Assembly: GCA_900128395.1 (NCBI GenBank)
Contig: LT649609.1
Span: forward strand, 1-18,300
DNA: 18,300 bases
Direction: 5' to 3'
Origin: Stramenopiles sp. TOSAG23-2
Lineage: Eukaryota; Sar
Under the pieces are notes generated by a model. It worked only from the letters and a program-made list of their open reading frames with translations. It did not search any database and was not told the origin of the DNA. Each line of letters begins with the position of its first letter. Position 1 is the stretch's first letter. Made by a program: the position numbers and the translations under genes. Positions 8,370 through 16,798 of the stretch are shown here, piece after piece.

Positions 8370-10244
8370 ATGCCCATGCAAAAAGGCAAGACAAATATAA
8401 TCCGAACACCTTCAGTTACAGTTAAGCGGAACAATGGTAAGCCAAAGACAGCTGGTAAAATAGAGCCTAATAGACCAAAAAATGTAAATCAAAAGAAGAC
8501 ACAGCAAAGACGCAGTAGACCCGGGCGAAAGGTAGGAGTCCGATCAAATGCAGAAATGTTATCAATGAATCCCGAAGAAGAATCTGCTGTTGAAAAGGAA
8601 ACTAGGAAATGTTCTGCTGATTTAGAAGAACGACTGATGGAGATAACAAAGCAAGAAATAGAAAATGCTTCAAAACTATCTCAAAGATTAAGAAAACGAT
8701 GCGATTATTTTCAAGCCGCATGCAAAGAAAAGCAAGCAAACATTGCTAAAATTAGACAAGAGATTGCAATACTAAAACAATCATCAAGTCAATCAGCTGG
8801 ACATTCATTACAGGTACAAAAAAACAAACTGGAAGAGGATTTAGTGATTTTACAAGGAGACTATGACTCTGTTGTTGCTCAATCGGAAGTATTTGACCAT
8901 ATGTACAAGCGAATTACTCGTGATCTTAAATCGACGGATAAACAAATGATTTCCATACAAGTACAACTGAGACAAGTAGAAAAAAAATACGATGAAGCGT
9001 TTCGTAAGCATTTAAAAACGCAACAAAGTAGAGATGTCGCTGTTAAAACTGCAGCCAGATTAGAGGCAAAGCTGGCAAAGGGTAGAGAAAGGCAACATGC
9101 AGAATTATTAAAAATCAAACATGTCATTATGGAAAGTAAATTACAACGGGAAAAAATTAAAGAATATGTTGAAAAGACGGACCCAGCAAAAAAAAAGAAA
9201 GGTAAACTAGGAGCCTTGTTTGCTACCAAGCAACTGCAAGCGTCCCTAGTAGGACAACAAATAAAAGAAGAATCAGAGAAGATGGATTCGCTTTCAATGG
9301 CCTTTGCAAAAATACAAAATTCTACCGGACTTAGTGATGTAAATGAAATTGTTCAGAAATTTTTAACACGTGACGAAACCTACGAATCTTTATGTAAATC
9401 AGCGGAAAGCGCAAGGCAACAAATCGATGATCTTAGAAATGAGCAGGTAGAATTAAATACAAAATTAGCTGAACTACAAAGTGGTGGTGGTTCAGTAGGT
9501 AATCGCGAATTATATAAAGAAGTTGATGTGCATGAACGAAAATTGAGCGAGGCTCAACGTTTATATCGTGATTGTAGGGATAGAAATATGAGGGTGCAGG
9601 TGTTATTAGAAGAGTGCCGTAGTAGCGTTTTGAAGTTTTTAAACATACTCGATCCATCCACGAAAGCGGAGAAGCCAACCTTACAAAAGTTGCCAGAGTC
9701 CTTGTCTATCGTTGAAATAAGAGTATCAAAAATGTTAGATTTAGTTGCTGCATCATTGAAAAATCCATTAGCTAAACATGGAAGCGCTATTAAAACGACT
9801 GATATACCACCACAAGATAGAAAACCAATGTCACCTAATAAAGCAGAAAAAACTTCCATCTTGGCTACCCCACAAGCTGACGAATTAATTTTCCAAAGTA
9901 TTATGAATGCACAACCGGATACATCACCAAGAAATGTTAGAATCGCGAAGCAAAAAGCCAGACAGGGAGAAGAATCAGCTGTGGCAACGATTATGGGATA
10001 TGATATTCCTGTTCTTGGCGATGAAGATTGGGATATAAACTCTATGAAAACCCCGAGCTCAATGTACTCAAGTAGTGACGAGGACAGTGGTGACGAAAGA
10101 CCGATTTTAGTGAAAAAAACTTTGGACAGGAGACAAATGAAAAAGAGAGCAAATAAATTAATAGAAAAATCAAGAAAAGAAATTGCAAAAGAAAAAGAAA
10201 AAGCACCTGTAGAAGTAGAAAAAAAAAAAAGAAATCGTCGATAA
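8370..10244 (+). CDS. Coiled-coil protein, outer dynein arm docking-complex type (624 aa)
   Basis: Likely a structural protein of motile flagella that helps attach outer dynein arms to doublet microtubules. Residues 1-60 are basic and proline/lysine rich. Residues ~75-265 and ~290-415 form long heptad-rich coiled coils. The segment F312-x-K-I-x-x-x-T-G-L-S-D-V-N-E-I-V-x-K-F331 matches, from memory, the conserved block of the CCDC63/CCDC114/ODA1 (and related CCDC151) proteins, and the text Y-K-R-I-T-R-D-L at 179-186 also fits. The family assignment is from motif memory, not a search. The last ~150 residues are low-complexity with an acidic-serine patch and a basic tail, and carry no known domain. 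The start is the first ATG of a close pair (M1 and M3). Repeats begin seven bases after the stop. Confidence 0.8.
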   Translation: MPMQKGKTNIIRTPSVTVKRNNGKPKTAGKIEPNRPKNVNQKKTQQRRSRPGRKVGVRSNAEMLSMNPEEESAVEKETRKCSADLEERLMEITKQEIENASKLSQRLRKRCDYFQAACKEKQANIAKIRQEIAILKQSSSQSAGHSLQVQKNKLEEDLVILQGDYDSVVAQSEVFDHMYKRITRDLKSTDKQMISIQVQLRQVEKKYDEAFRKHLKTQQSRDVAVKTAARLEAKLAKGRERQHAELLKIKHVIMESKLQREKIKEYVEKTDPAKKKKGKLGALFATKQLQASLVGQQIKEESEKMDSLSMAFAKIQNSTGLSDVNEIVQKFLTRDETYESLCKSAESARQQIDDLRNEQVELNTKLAELQSGGGSVGNRELYKEVDVHERKLSEAQRLYRDCRDRNMRVQVLLEECRSSVLKFLNILDPSTKAEKPTLQKLPESLSIVEIRVSKMLDLVAASLKNPLAKHGSAIKTTDIPPQDRKPMSPNKAEKTSILATPQADELIFQSIMNAQPDTSPRNVRIAKQKARQGEESAVATIMGYDIPVLGDEDWDINSMKTPSSMYSSSDEDSGDERPILVKKTLDRRQMKKRANKLIEKSRKEIAKEKEKAPVEVEKKKRNRR

Positions 10245-10251
10245 CACCACA

Positions 10252-10390
10252 ATGATACGAATTCGTACCGGAGTAGCTATGATAGGTCCATATGCGAGTA
10301 ATCATTACGTATATAAAATTTTCTCTTATCATACTCATATATATTATATTTTAAAAAATATATGCATCATATAAAAAATTCTCTTACTTA
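10252..10390 (+). repeat. R1 repeat, copy 1 (139 bp)
   Basis: It starts ATGATACGAATTCGTACCGG and ends CTCTTACTTA. It includes the 12-bp palindrome TACGAATTCGTA. It begins seven bases after the stop codon of the docking-type gene, so this copy must lie in or just after its 3' UTR. It is identical to copy 3 over 139 bp. Confidence 0.97.
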
Positions 10391-10515
10391 TGATACGAAT
10401 TCGTACCGGAGTAGCTATGATAGGTCCATATGCGAGTAATCATTATATAAAATTTTCTCTTATCATACTCATATATATTATATTTTAAAAAATATATAAA
10501 AAATTCTCTTACTTA
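10390..10515 (+). repeat. R1 repeat, copy 2 (126 bp, two internal deletions)
   Basis: It abuts copy 1 in tandem, sharing base 10390. It lacks CGTA after the CATTA near its middle and nine bases (GCATCATAT) near the end. Otherwise it is identical to copies 1 and 3. Confidence 0.96.
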
Positions 10516-10561
10516 AAAAATATATATATTATATAATATTAGAGTAAGAGAACATTTTATA
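10495..10561. repeat. Inverted repeat at the end of R1 copy 2
   Basis: The 19-base arm 10495-10513 (TATAAAAAATTCTCTTACT) faces 10543-10561. The two pair at 17 of 19 positions around a 29-base AT loop. As RNA this could form a hairpin downstream of the docking-type gene. Confidence 0.75.
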
Positions 10562-10625
10562 GATAATATATATATATTGGTTAAAATCTAAGTTATAATA
10601 ATTTTACACTTCTCGTGTTAAAGTA

Positions 10626-10764
10626 ATGATACGAATTCGTACCGGAGTAGCTATGATAGGTCCATATGCGAGTAATCATTACGTATATAAAATTTTCTCT
10701 TATCATACTCATATATATTATATTTTAAAAAATATATGCATCATATAAAAAATTCTCTTACTTA
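10626..10764 (+). repeat. R1 repeat, copy 3 (139 bp)
   Basis: Identical to copy 1 at every position, and separated from copy 2 by about 110 bp of AT-rich sequence that includes the inverted arm. Confidence 0.97.
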
Positions 10765-10854
10765 AAAAATACGAGTATATATATTTAATTTACGCATAAT
10801 TTATACGAGTATATATATATTATATATATATTAAGAGTAAGAGAACATTTTATA
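10744..10854. repeat. Inverted repeat at the end of R1 copy 3
   Basis: The same 19-base arm as after copy 2 (10744-10762) faces its inverted partner at 10836-10854, here with a longer AT-rich loop carrying two TACGAGTA words. This shows that the repeated module is R1 plus an inverted arm, not R1 alone. Confidence 0.75.
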
Positions 10855-10916
10855 GAGATAATATATAATATACTCGTATTATAATTATTTAAAAATAATT
10901 TAAATTTGTACGCGTG

Positions 10917-11178
10917 CATAATTTACGCTTTCGTATTTTTTAATTTACTCATGATAATTCCTCTAGATGCATATGATACTCTTCAAAGGAATACAATAAC
11001 TGAGACAATATAACATCTTTCTCACACTAGTGTGTTTTGATATTCCCATAATAGAGAAATACCAATGAAGGTAAATAGATGGTATCAACTTGCAGTTAAT
11101 GAAAAACGGACATCATAGGAAGGCGAAGAATAAATTGTACCGGGGTACAAGTCATTATACGACTCGCCAAATGCACAT
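10917..11178 (+). repeat. R2 dispersed repeat, copy A
   Basis: It aligns end to end with 16799-17135 with scattered substitutions and small indels. It contains the palindrome CACACTAGTGTG, the hairpin TTGTACC-GG-GGTACAA, a conserved block ATACCAATGAAGGTAAATAG, and an AATAAA at 11129-11134. No ORF is present. It could be a MITE-type non-autonomous element or a structured RNA element. No terminal inverted repeats or target-site duplications could be assigned. Confidence 0.9.
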
Positions 11179-11184
11179 ATATAT

Positions 11185-11231
11185 ATATATATACGAGTAA
11201 TATAAATATAATATTATACTCGTATATATAT
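11185..11231. repeat. Perfect 15-bp inverted repeat around TACGAGTA
   Basis: Arms 11185-11199 and 11217-11231 are exact reverse complements (ATATATATACGAGTA) around a 17-base AT loop. It immediately follows R2 copy A. The rest of the spacer up to 11525 is AT-rich with no gene visible, and carries another TACTCGTA at 11474-11481. Confidence 0.75.
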
Positions 11232-11524
11232 ACATGTATTTTTATTTTTATTAAAAAATACATATTAATATATCTCATCAGTACGATGTATCATATGTCT
11301 TCGATTTTAGTGAGATAGATTTTAATATTGACGCAAATCATTAGTATTCCCAACGGAGAGTAAGGAATTGTCATGGGGTAGAAAAATAAAAAATTAAAAT
11401 ACGCGTACTTTAGTATGATAATATGATATTTATATTTTATAAAATATTATAATATATATATAATATATATACATACTCGTATATCAATATCACATCCAAA
11501 AAAATAAAAAAGAGGGGCCTTTTT

Positions 11525-11530
11525 TTTATT
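11525..11530 (-). terminator. AATAAA overlapping the stop codon of the ankyrin gene
   Basis: On the minus strand the TAA stop (11528-11526) lies within AATAAA. An A-run follows immediately, so chance overlap is possible. Confidence 0.35.
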
Positions 11531-13325
11531 CTCTTTTATCTCTCCTGATCAAAGTTTGGCCATGTAATGGTATTAATTTCATTCTTCGATCATAATCTTC
11601 TTTTGTTTCACTAACAAATGCCTTCCATGGATTATTTAATGGTTTGTTATTAACATGTAAACGCGGACCATTTTTTTTTGATTTGTGAATAGATGGTGGT
11701 AAAATACCAGGTGGATTAACAGTAGCTTCTTTACGTTTACCAGCACCGAGCAATTCTGCAATTTCTTTACGTTTTCTTTCTTCCTGCTGTTTTCTCATTA
11801 AATTTGGATCCGTAGGCGGTGCTGGCGGTACTGGATGTGTTCCCCTGGTAAATACCAAAGAAGCCGTTGCTGGACGACATCTTAATGCATTTGATGTTGT
11901 GTTTTTTTTTGAAACATCGTTTATAACGCCGAAGACCATAGATTTACGCCTTGCGGTTGCCTGTGTCCTTTGTTTTACATTATCATCAATAACTTTGACC
12001 ACTTCACGATTCTTTTTAATTTTAAAATTTCTATATACATTCATACGTTTAACAGACGGTCGCAAATCATGAGCTTCCTGAGCTCTAATTTCTTTTGCAT
12101 CTTTCTTTTTATCACGCCATACTTTTAAAGCCATCTCCGCTTCGCTCTTTACTGCTGATTTTTTCAACATCGGACCTGAATCTTCAGCGTCTTGCATGGA
12201 TGTTACTCTGACTCCCTTACCAATATTCCCTTGTACTGCCCGATCAGTATTTTCAAATTCCAATAGTAAACCAGCAACCCCAGGTGTAATTGACAATGGC
12301 TGAGTTTTGATGTCATCGAAAATAAAATCTTGCCATTTTCTAAAAAATTCGTCTATTTTCATATCACCACTTACATGTTTATAATTTGCAACTACACGCG
12401 ATATCTCATGTCTATTGTATTTTTTTGCATAATCAAAAACATTTTCACCCTCTACATTTTCTATATATGGATCCGCACCAAAACGGATCAAAGCGATAAT
12501 TAAATTGATTATATTATACCTGGTCGCCAAGTGCAATGATGTATTCCCATCAAATCTTTGACAATTAATATTTGCATTGTGTGCTAATAATAATAGCGAC
12601 ATTTCAATGATATATTCACCTTCTTTTCGTATGACTTCACTCCTTAATTTAGGATTCATTTCAAATTTACTCCATGGCATTAAAAAAACAGGCCTTCCAG
12701 CATGATCTTTTACATTTGGATTTGCATCCATTTTCAACAAACCTTCAGTGAAAAAGATATCTCTTTTTCTAACAGCATCAACTAAAGCCGTTTCGCCATT
12801 GTCTTTTTGCAAATTTATACCGTCAAACTTGTATTGCATTGCTAAGTCGTTAATTTGATGAATATCAGCTTTCTTGACTGCTCTCCAAAAGCGTTCAGTC
12901 AACATAGGATCTTGTCGTTGTGAGCTATTAATCATTCTTTGTACCTCGGTTGACCTAGCATCAACAATTTCTTCAATTCTTTTAAATGTTTTACCTACAC
13001 CGTAATTTTGCCTCATGTTTTGCAAAATTGCATATGTTTTCATTCGCAAGGATCTATTATGCTCTTCCTCTTTAATTCGTTTCTCTACTGCATGATCCAT
13101 TCGTTGTTGGTGATATTTCCTCCAATTTTGACGGTCTTGTTCAATACGCAACTGCGTTCCTGGTATTGGATGCTTGGAGTGAATTTTATGTGCGTGATAA
13201 TTACCACGGAATTCGCGTATGGTATAGGGTTCAGTTACAAGGGAGTGATTGCGATGGCTCCGTTTGCCGCTAGGCGCAACCTTAGGAAGAGAAATGCTAT
13301 TGGTTTCTGGTCTCTCTAGTTGCAT
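11526..13325 (-). CDS. Ankyrin-repeat protein (599 aa)
   Basis: Probably a protein-binding adaptor; the partner is unknown. The N-terminal ~140 residues are basic and helical. Ankyrin repeats span ~143-315. Clear signatures are NGETALVDAVRKRD (176-189), NANINCQRFDGNTSLHLATR (250-269) and FGADPYIENVEGENVFDYAKK (282-302), with A/G-D/N-P/I-N turn residues. An extra ~30-residue loop (209-240) interrupts two repeats. Residues 320-345 (DEFFRKWQDFIFDDI) may form a capping helix. The C-terminal ~250 residues are basic, low-complexity and probably disordered, with several R/K-rich clusters. There is no signal peptide or membrane helix. It is divergent with the monooxygenase gene across 871 bp and convergent with the docking-type gene. 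The family could not be named. Confidence 0.85.
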   Translation of the reverse strand: MQLERPETNSISLPKVAPSGKRSHRNHSLVTEPYTIREFRGNYHAHKIHSKHPIPGTQLRIEQDRQNWRKYHQQRMDHAVEKRIKEEEHNRSLRMKTYAILQNMRQNYGVGKTFKRIEEIVDARSTEVQRMINSSQRQDPMLTERFWRAVKKADIHQINDLAMQYKFDGINLQKDNGETALVDAVRKRDIFFTEGLLKMDANPNVKDHAGRPVFLMPWSKFEMNPKLRSEVIRKEGEYIIEMSLLLLAHNANINCQRFDGNTSLHLATRYNIINLIIALIRFGADPYIENVEGENVFDYAKKYNRHEISRVVANYKHVSGDMKIDEFFRKWQDFIFDDIKTQPLSITPGVAGLLLEFENTDRAVQGNIGKGVRVTSMQDAEDSGPMLKKSAVKSEAEMALKVWRDKKKDAKEIRAQEAHDLRPSVKRMNVYRNFKIKKNREVVKVIDDNVKQRTQATARRKSMVFGVINDVSKKNTTSNALRCRPATASLVFTRGTHPVPPAPPTDPNLMRKQQEERKRKEIAELLGAGKRKEATVNPPGILPPSIHKSKKNGPRLHVNNKPLNNPWKAFVSETKEDYDRRMKLIPLHGQTLIRRDKRE

Positions 13326-13843
13326 ATTTATTAAAGAGATAGCTTATCTTTATAGACTATGTAACGTTATACTTTTGGAACATGAAAATACTTTTTCTTA
13401 CTACACTGCAACTGGTTTGAATGATAACGTTTTTTTGCGCGTCTTGGTTAACTCATCTTATCTGCACCAAACACGTCTAATTATATATCTTAAAAAACAA
13501 TAAGAAGACACGTGACCAAGAGTAGACTAATAATTATATAATAATATTAATTATTATTAATAATCTGTAGTAGTATAATAATAATAAATGAAAGTAAGCT
13601 GTGGCCACCAGCAGGTATAATAATAAGCCAGTCCTGTCGTCCTGTCAGTCCATTGATGGAGGCGAAGAGCGCATTATAATAAAAAAAAAAGACAAACGGC
13701 TACTATTACTTACATAGACTACCATCTGGTGGTAGCTACCTGCTATTATGGTAACCATTGTTTTTTTAAAATATGACTGTACGAGATACAAAAGAACGCA
13801 ACACTTGCACCTAACACGCTAAAAAAAGGCTGTTTGCGCTGTG

Positions 13844-13869
13844 TATGCTGGTATGCTGGTATGCTCTGG
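13844..13869 (+). repeat. TATGCTGG 8-bp tandem
   Basis: TATGCTGG occurs twice in direct tandem at 13844-13859, followed by the variant TATGCTCTGG at 13860-13869. The ATGCTGG word is shared with the other two upstream regions. Confidence 0.8.
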
Positions 13870-13890
13870 TATGTTATTGTCTTTTTAAGC

Positions 13891-13898
13891 TATAAAAG
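13891..13898 (+). promoter_or_regulatory. TATA-like box before the monooxygenase gene
   Basis: TATAAAAG lies about 300 bp upstream of the start codon, between the ATGCTGG tandem and AGTACCCGGTAT. It is a good TATA match, but the distance to the ATG implies a long leader or a 5' UTR intron. Confidence 0.3.
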
Positions 13899-13942
13899 CT
13901 AGAGCTCGTATAGGGTATAATCGTCCCAAAAGTATATAATAC

Positions 13943-13954
13943 AGTACCCGGTAT
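13943..13954 (+). promoter_or_regulatory. Candidate upstream motif AGTACCCGGTAT
   Basis: Third match to AGTACCNGGTAT. It lies 243 bp before the monooxygenase ATG and 618 bp from the start of the divergent ankyrin gene. Confidence 0.45.
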
Positions 13955-14196
13955 ACTACATAGACTACCACCAAGCATAGATTACCTCGTATTACTTGCG
14001 TGGTGAGCACGTGAATCTCTCTCATGCTGATGCTAAAAGGCACATGCAAACTCACAGATAAGTGGTATATTTTTAAAAAAAATTCAAAATCTACTTATTA
14101 ATTTTAGAAAACAACAAAAGAGGAAGCATTTGCTGCGTAAAAAGCGTGGATATACATACTACAATTTCCACACTTTTCGTCATACACCGCATTAAA

Positions 14197-16716
14197 ATGC
14201 CAAGGAAGAAAATTGTTTTTCCAACAAAACCTCGTCGCGTTCGGAGGAGCACTAAGCAAGGAAAATTACGTTTGAAAGAATTACGTGAAAAACGTAGGGA
14301 CCGTGCACAGTGGCAATCTAAAGTCGATATATCACGTCATCATAAAGCAGGCACTCCAATAAATGTTTCAAACGTCAATGGTGCTTTAGAGTATGTCCCA
14401 CGTATTGCTATTATTGGTGGTGGTGCTGGAGGCTTGGTATCGTTACGTTATTGTTTAGCAGCAGGTTTAAATGCAACATTATTTGAACAAAGTGAAGGTA
14501 TTGGTGGCGTTTGGCGTTATGATAAAAATATTTCAAACAATTTCGTTAAAAAAAGCAGTATGGATAAGGTCAACAATAATAATAAAGATCAAATACTTCC
14601 AGTATTATCGCCACTGCATAAATCTCCGATGTACGAAGCTCTTATAACAAATTTACCAAAAGAAATAATGGCTTTTTTTGACTTTCCTTTTAAATCAGAT
14701 TTACCATCTTTTATAACTCATGAAGATATGTTATCGTACTTATATGAATATGCATATCATAACCATTTAATGGAGCATATCCAATGTTCAAAGCGATTGT
14801 TAAGAATGTGGCAACAAGAAAAGACGGAAGCGGACACGATCAATAGGAAGAAAGATAGCAGTGTAGTAAACAATGGGATGGAAGAAGCCACAGACGACAA
14901 TGTTAATGAATTGCCAATCATTAAAGTAGATGCACAAAAATGGATGTTGGAGTTCGATGGTCACGATAATAAATATGGGTATACAACAACTCACAATTTT
15001 GATGCTGTCATAATAGCAAATGGGCATTATAATCGTCCATATATGCCGCAAATTAATGGTTCAAACACATTTCCTGGTCGTATTTTACATAGTATTGATT
15101 TTCAACATGGAAAGGATTTCGAAAATAAAATCGTATTGATATTGGGAGCAAAAGCATCTGGGACAGATATTGCATTGCAAATTAAAAAATATGCCGTGAA
15201 AGTTTATGTATGCGATAAATATTTTAATGAGGATGATCAAGTTAAGTTTAAGGAGTTACATTCGCATGAAAACGTTTCTAATATATTCTGGCATAGCAAT
15301 GTTGATAGATTTAATATTGATGGTAGTGTAGATACAGTTCAAGGAAATCATATTGAAAATGTTGATGTTGTGATTTATTGTACTGGTTATCAATATGATT
15401 TTCCGTTTCTAATAAACGAGGATTTTCAGGAAGGACAAACAATTGTCCACAAAAGTGGTCGACGGGTAAATAATTTATATAAACAATGCATTTACAAAAA
15501 AATACCATCGTTAGCATTTGTTGGTTTGCCATATAGCGTTATTCCATTCCAACTAGTTGAATTGCAAGCAAGATTAATCTCATCATTTTTTGCAGGCGAG
15601 ATTGAACTAACTCTGGACGAACGGATGGAAGAGGGGTATGATGATGATGACGAAAATGTTTCGAATGCACATTTTTTAGGACCTCAGCAATGGGAATACT
15701 GCAAGGATTTGATAGAGTTAGTGAATCCAGCTGTTAATTTGATCGATGGTGATTATGATGGTAATAAGTACGAGGACGTAATCTCAGGAGTTAATGAGAG
15801 AGTTGTTCATAGTAAAATGACGATAAGTTCTGATATCGAGAAAGAGAAGCAAAGCGATGAGGTTACATTTATCCCATATAATATACCATCTAAGGAAGAA
15901 CTCATGTCTACTATTGGAATGAATCATGAAATTTGGCAACATGTTTCATCGAATCGCCCGAAGCATGTTGGAGGTGATGCCACTTACAGAAATATATTCT
16001 ATAATATTAAAGAGATTGTTGACAAGGATGATGCTTTACAAAAATCGTGGAACATATTGAATGACAAGGAAAGTAAAGAGCGAAAAATAGAACTTAAAGA
16101 ATATTACGATAAGCTTGAAAAAAAAAAAATCGTAGAAACAACTGGATATAATGTTGAATTGAATCATTTAAAGAAAATGAAGAATTTGTTATCAAAAATG
16201 AAAAATATTGAAAGTCAATTACCAACAATACCGACTACAAAGCAGTGGGATGAGTGTTTAATTGGTATTGAACGTTGTGCATTGTGGTGGCGGGAGTTGA
16301 TACCCAGTGTGGATGATCCAAAGATGTTAAAGAACTATTCAACACAATTGTGGATGTTGATACAACATGCAATGCAATCTGGACCTTTGATCAACAGTAA
16401 ACCGGCATACTTTAAACGTACAGATTATATATACATCAAACGCTCTTATGAATTTTTAAGTTATATTCATAAGATTGGCGAATTAGGATTTACAGATACA
16501 CAAAAGAAAAGATTGGAAAAATTTATAAACAATTGCGAGAAGTCAATGCAGAAGGCTAATACAGATAACGATAGTGTAAATGAGATGGGTATGAACATAA
16601 ATTTAAACGAAAAAATATCAAATGTTGGGAATAAAAAGAAAATGAAAAAAGATGGTAAGAAGAAAAAGAAGAAAAAAGGAAATTACAGTAAGAAAAAAGG
16701 TAAGAATAAATTATGA
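14197..16716 (+). CDS. Flavin-containing monooxygenase-like protein with long extensions (839 aa)
   Basis: Predicted FAD- and NADPH-dependent monooxygenase that oxygenates soft nucleophiles (N or S) in small molecules; the substrate is unknown. The start chosen is the ATG at 14197 in good context (AAAATGCC). An upstream GTG in frame at 14146 is not a eukaryotic start. Residues 1-65 are a basic extension. The FAD site GGGAGG is at 74-79, with EQSEGIGGVWRYD at 97-109. The FMO signature F292-x-G-x3-H298-x3-F302 is present. The NADPH site is LGAKASGTDIA at 316-326, where the usual second glycine of GxGxxS/A-G is Lys319. The C-terminal motif DVVIYCTGY is at 390-398. An insertion at ~205-245 is acidic and lysine rich. 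Family members are usually 450-550 residues. The core ends between ~512 and ~605, and the remainder is a charged, helical extension ending in a lysine-rich tail. Confidence 0.88.
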   Translation: MPRKKIVFPTKPRRVRRSTKQGKLRLKELREKRRDRAQWQSKVDISRHHKAGTPINVSNVNGALEYVPRIAIIGGGAGGLVSLRYCLAAGLNATLFEQSEGIGGVWRYDKNISNNFVKKSSMDKVNNNNKDQILPVLSPLHKSPMYEALITNLPKEIMAFFDFPFKSDLPSFITHEDMLSYLYEYAYHNHLMEHIQCSKRLLRMWQQEKTEADTINRKKDSSVVNNGMEEATDDNVNELPIIKVDAQKWMLEFDGHDNKYGYTTTHNFDAVIIANGHYNRPYMPQINGSNTFPGRILHSIDFQHGKDFENKIVLILGAKASGTDIALQIKKYAVKVYVCDKYFNEDDQVKFKELHSHENVSNIFWHSNVDRFNIDGSVDTVQGNHIENVDVVIYCTGYQYDFPFLINEDFQEGQTIVHKSGRRVNNLYKQCIYKKIPSLAFVGLPYSVIPFQLVELQARLISSFFAGEIELTLDERMEEGYDDDDENVSNAHFLGPQQWEYCKDLIELVNPAVNLIDGDYDGNKYEDVISGVNERVVHSKMTISSDIEKEKQSDEVTFIPYNIPSKEELMSTIGMNHEIWQHVSSNRPKHVGGDATYRNIFYNIKEIVDKDDALQKSWNILNDKESKERKIELKEYYDKLEKKKIVETTGYNVELNHLKKMKNLLSKMKNIESQLPTIPTTKQWDECLIGIERCALWWRELIPSVDDPKMLKNYSTQLWMLIQHAMQSGPLINSKPAYFKRTDYIYIKRSYEFLSYIHKIGELGFTDTQKKRLEKFINNCEKSMQKANTDNDSVNEMGMNINLNEKISNVGNKKKMKKDGKKKKKKKGNYSKKKGKNKL
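16705..16710 (+). terminator. AATAAA just before the stop codon of the monooxygenase gene
   Basis: AATAAA encodes N-K three codons before the TGA at 16714-16716. It could serve as a poly(A) signal only if cleavage occurs just after the stop. The lysine-rich tail makes chance occurrence likely. Confidence 0.25.
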
Positions 16717-16798
16717 TTTTTTGGATTTTGTTCACACAATAATTGTCTCATGTAATATTTATTTTAAAATAATACGCATATTACATTTTTAATTTACG

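Larger units (their letters stand above)
13326..14196. promoter_or_regulatory. Divergent intergenic region between the ankyrin and monooxygenase genes
   Basis: It must hold both promoters. It contains (TAA)-type runs near 13530-13590, a GTGGCCAC palindrome near 13603, a 14-bp direct repeat TACATAGACTACCA at 13711-13724 and 13957-13970, the ATGCTGG microrepeat, AGTACCCGGTAT and a TATAAAAG string. No ORF of note lies here on the sense strand of either gene. Confidence 0.6.

Noticed and set aside
9554-10338. Minus-strand ORFs of 98-232 codons opposite the docking-type gene
   Set aside because: Their phenylalanine- and serine-rich text is the antisense shadow of lysine/glutamate-rich coiled-coil codons.
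13008-13503. Plus-strand ORFs opposite the start of the ankyrin gene
   Set aside because: They are antisense to well-supported coding sequence and have no recognisable features.
14146-14196. 17-codon N-terminal extension of the monooxygenase beginning with GTG
   Set aside because: It begins with GTG, which is not a normal eukaryotic start. The ATG at 14197 has better context and a typical basic N-terminus.
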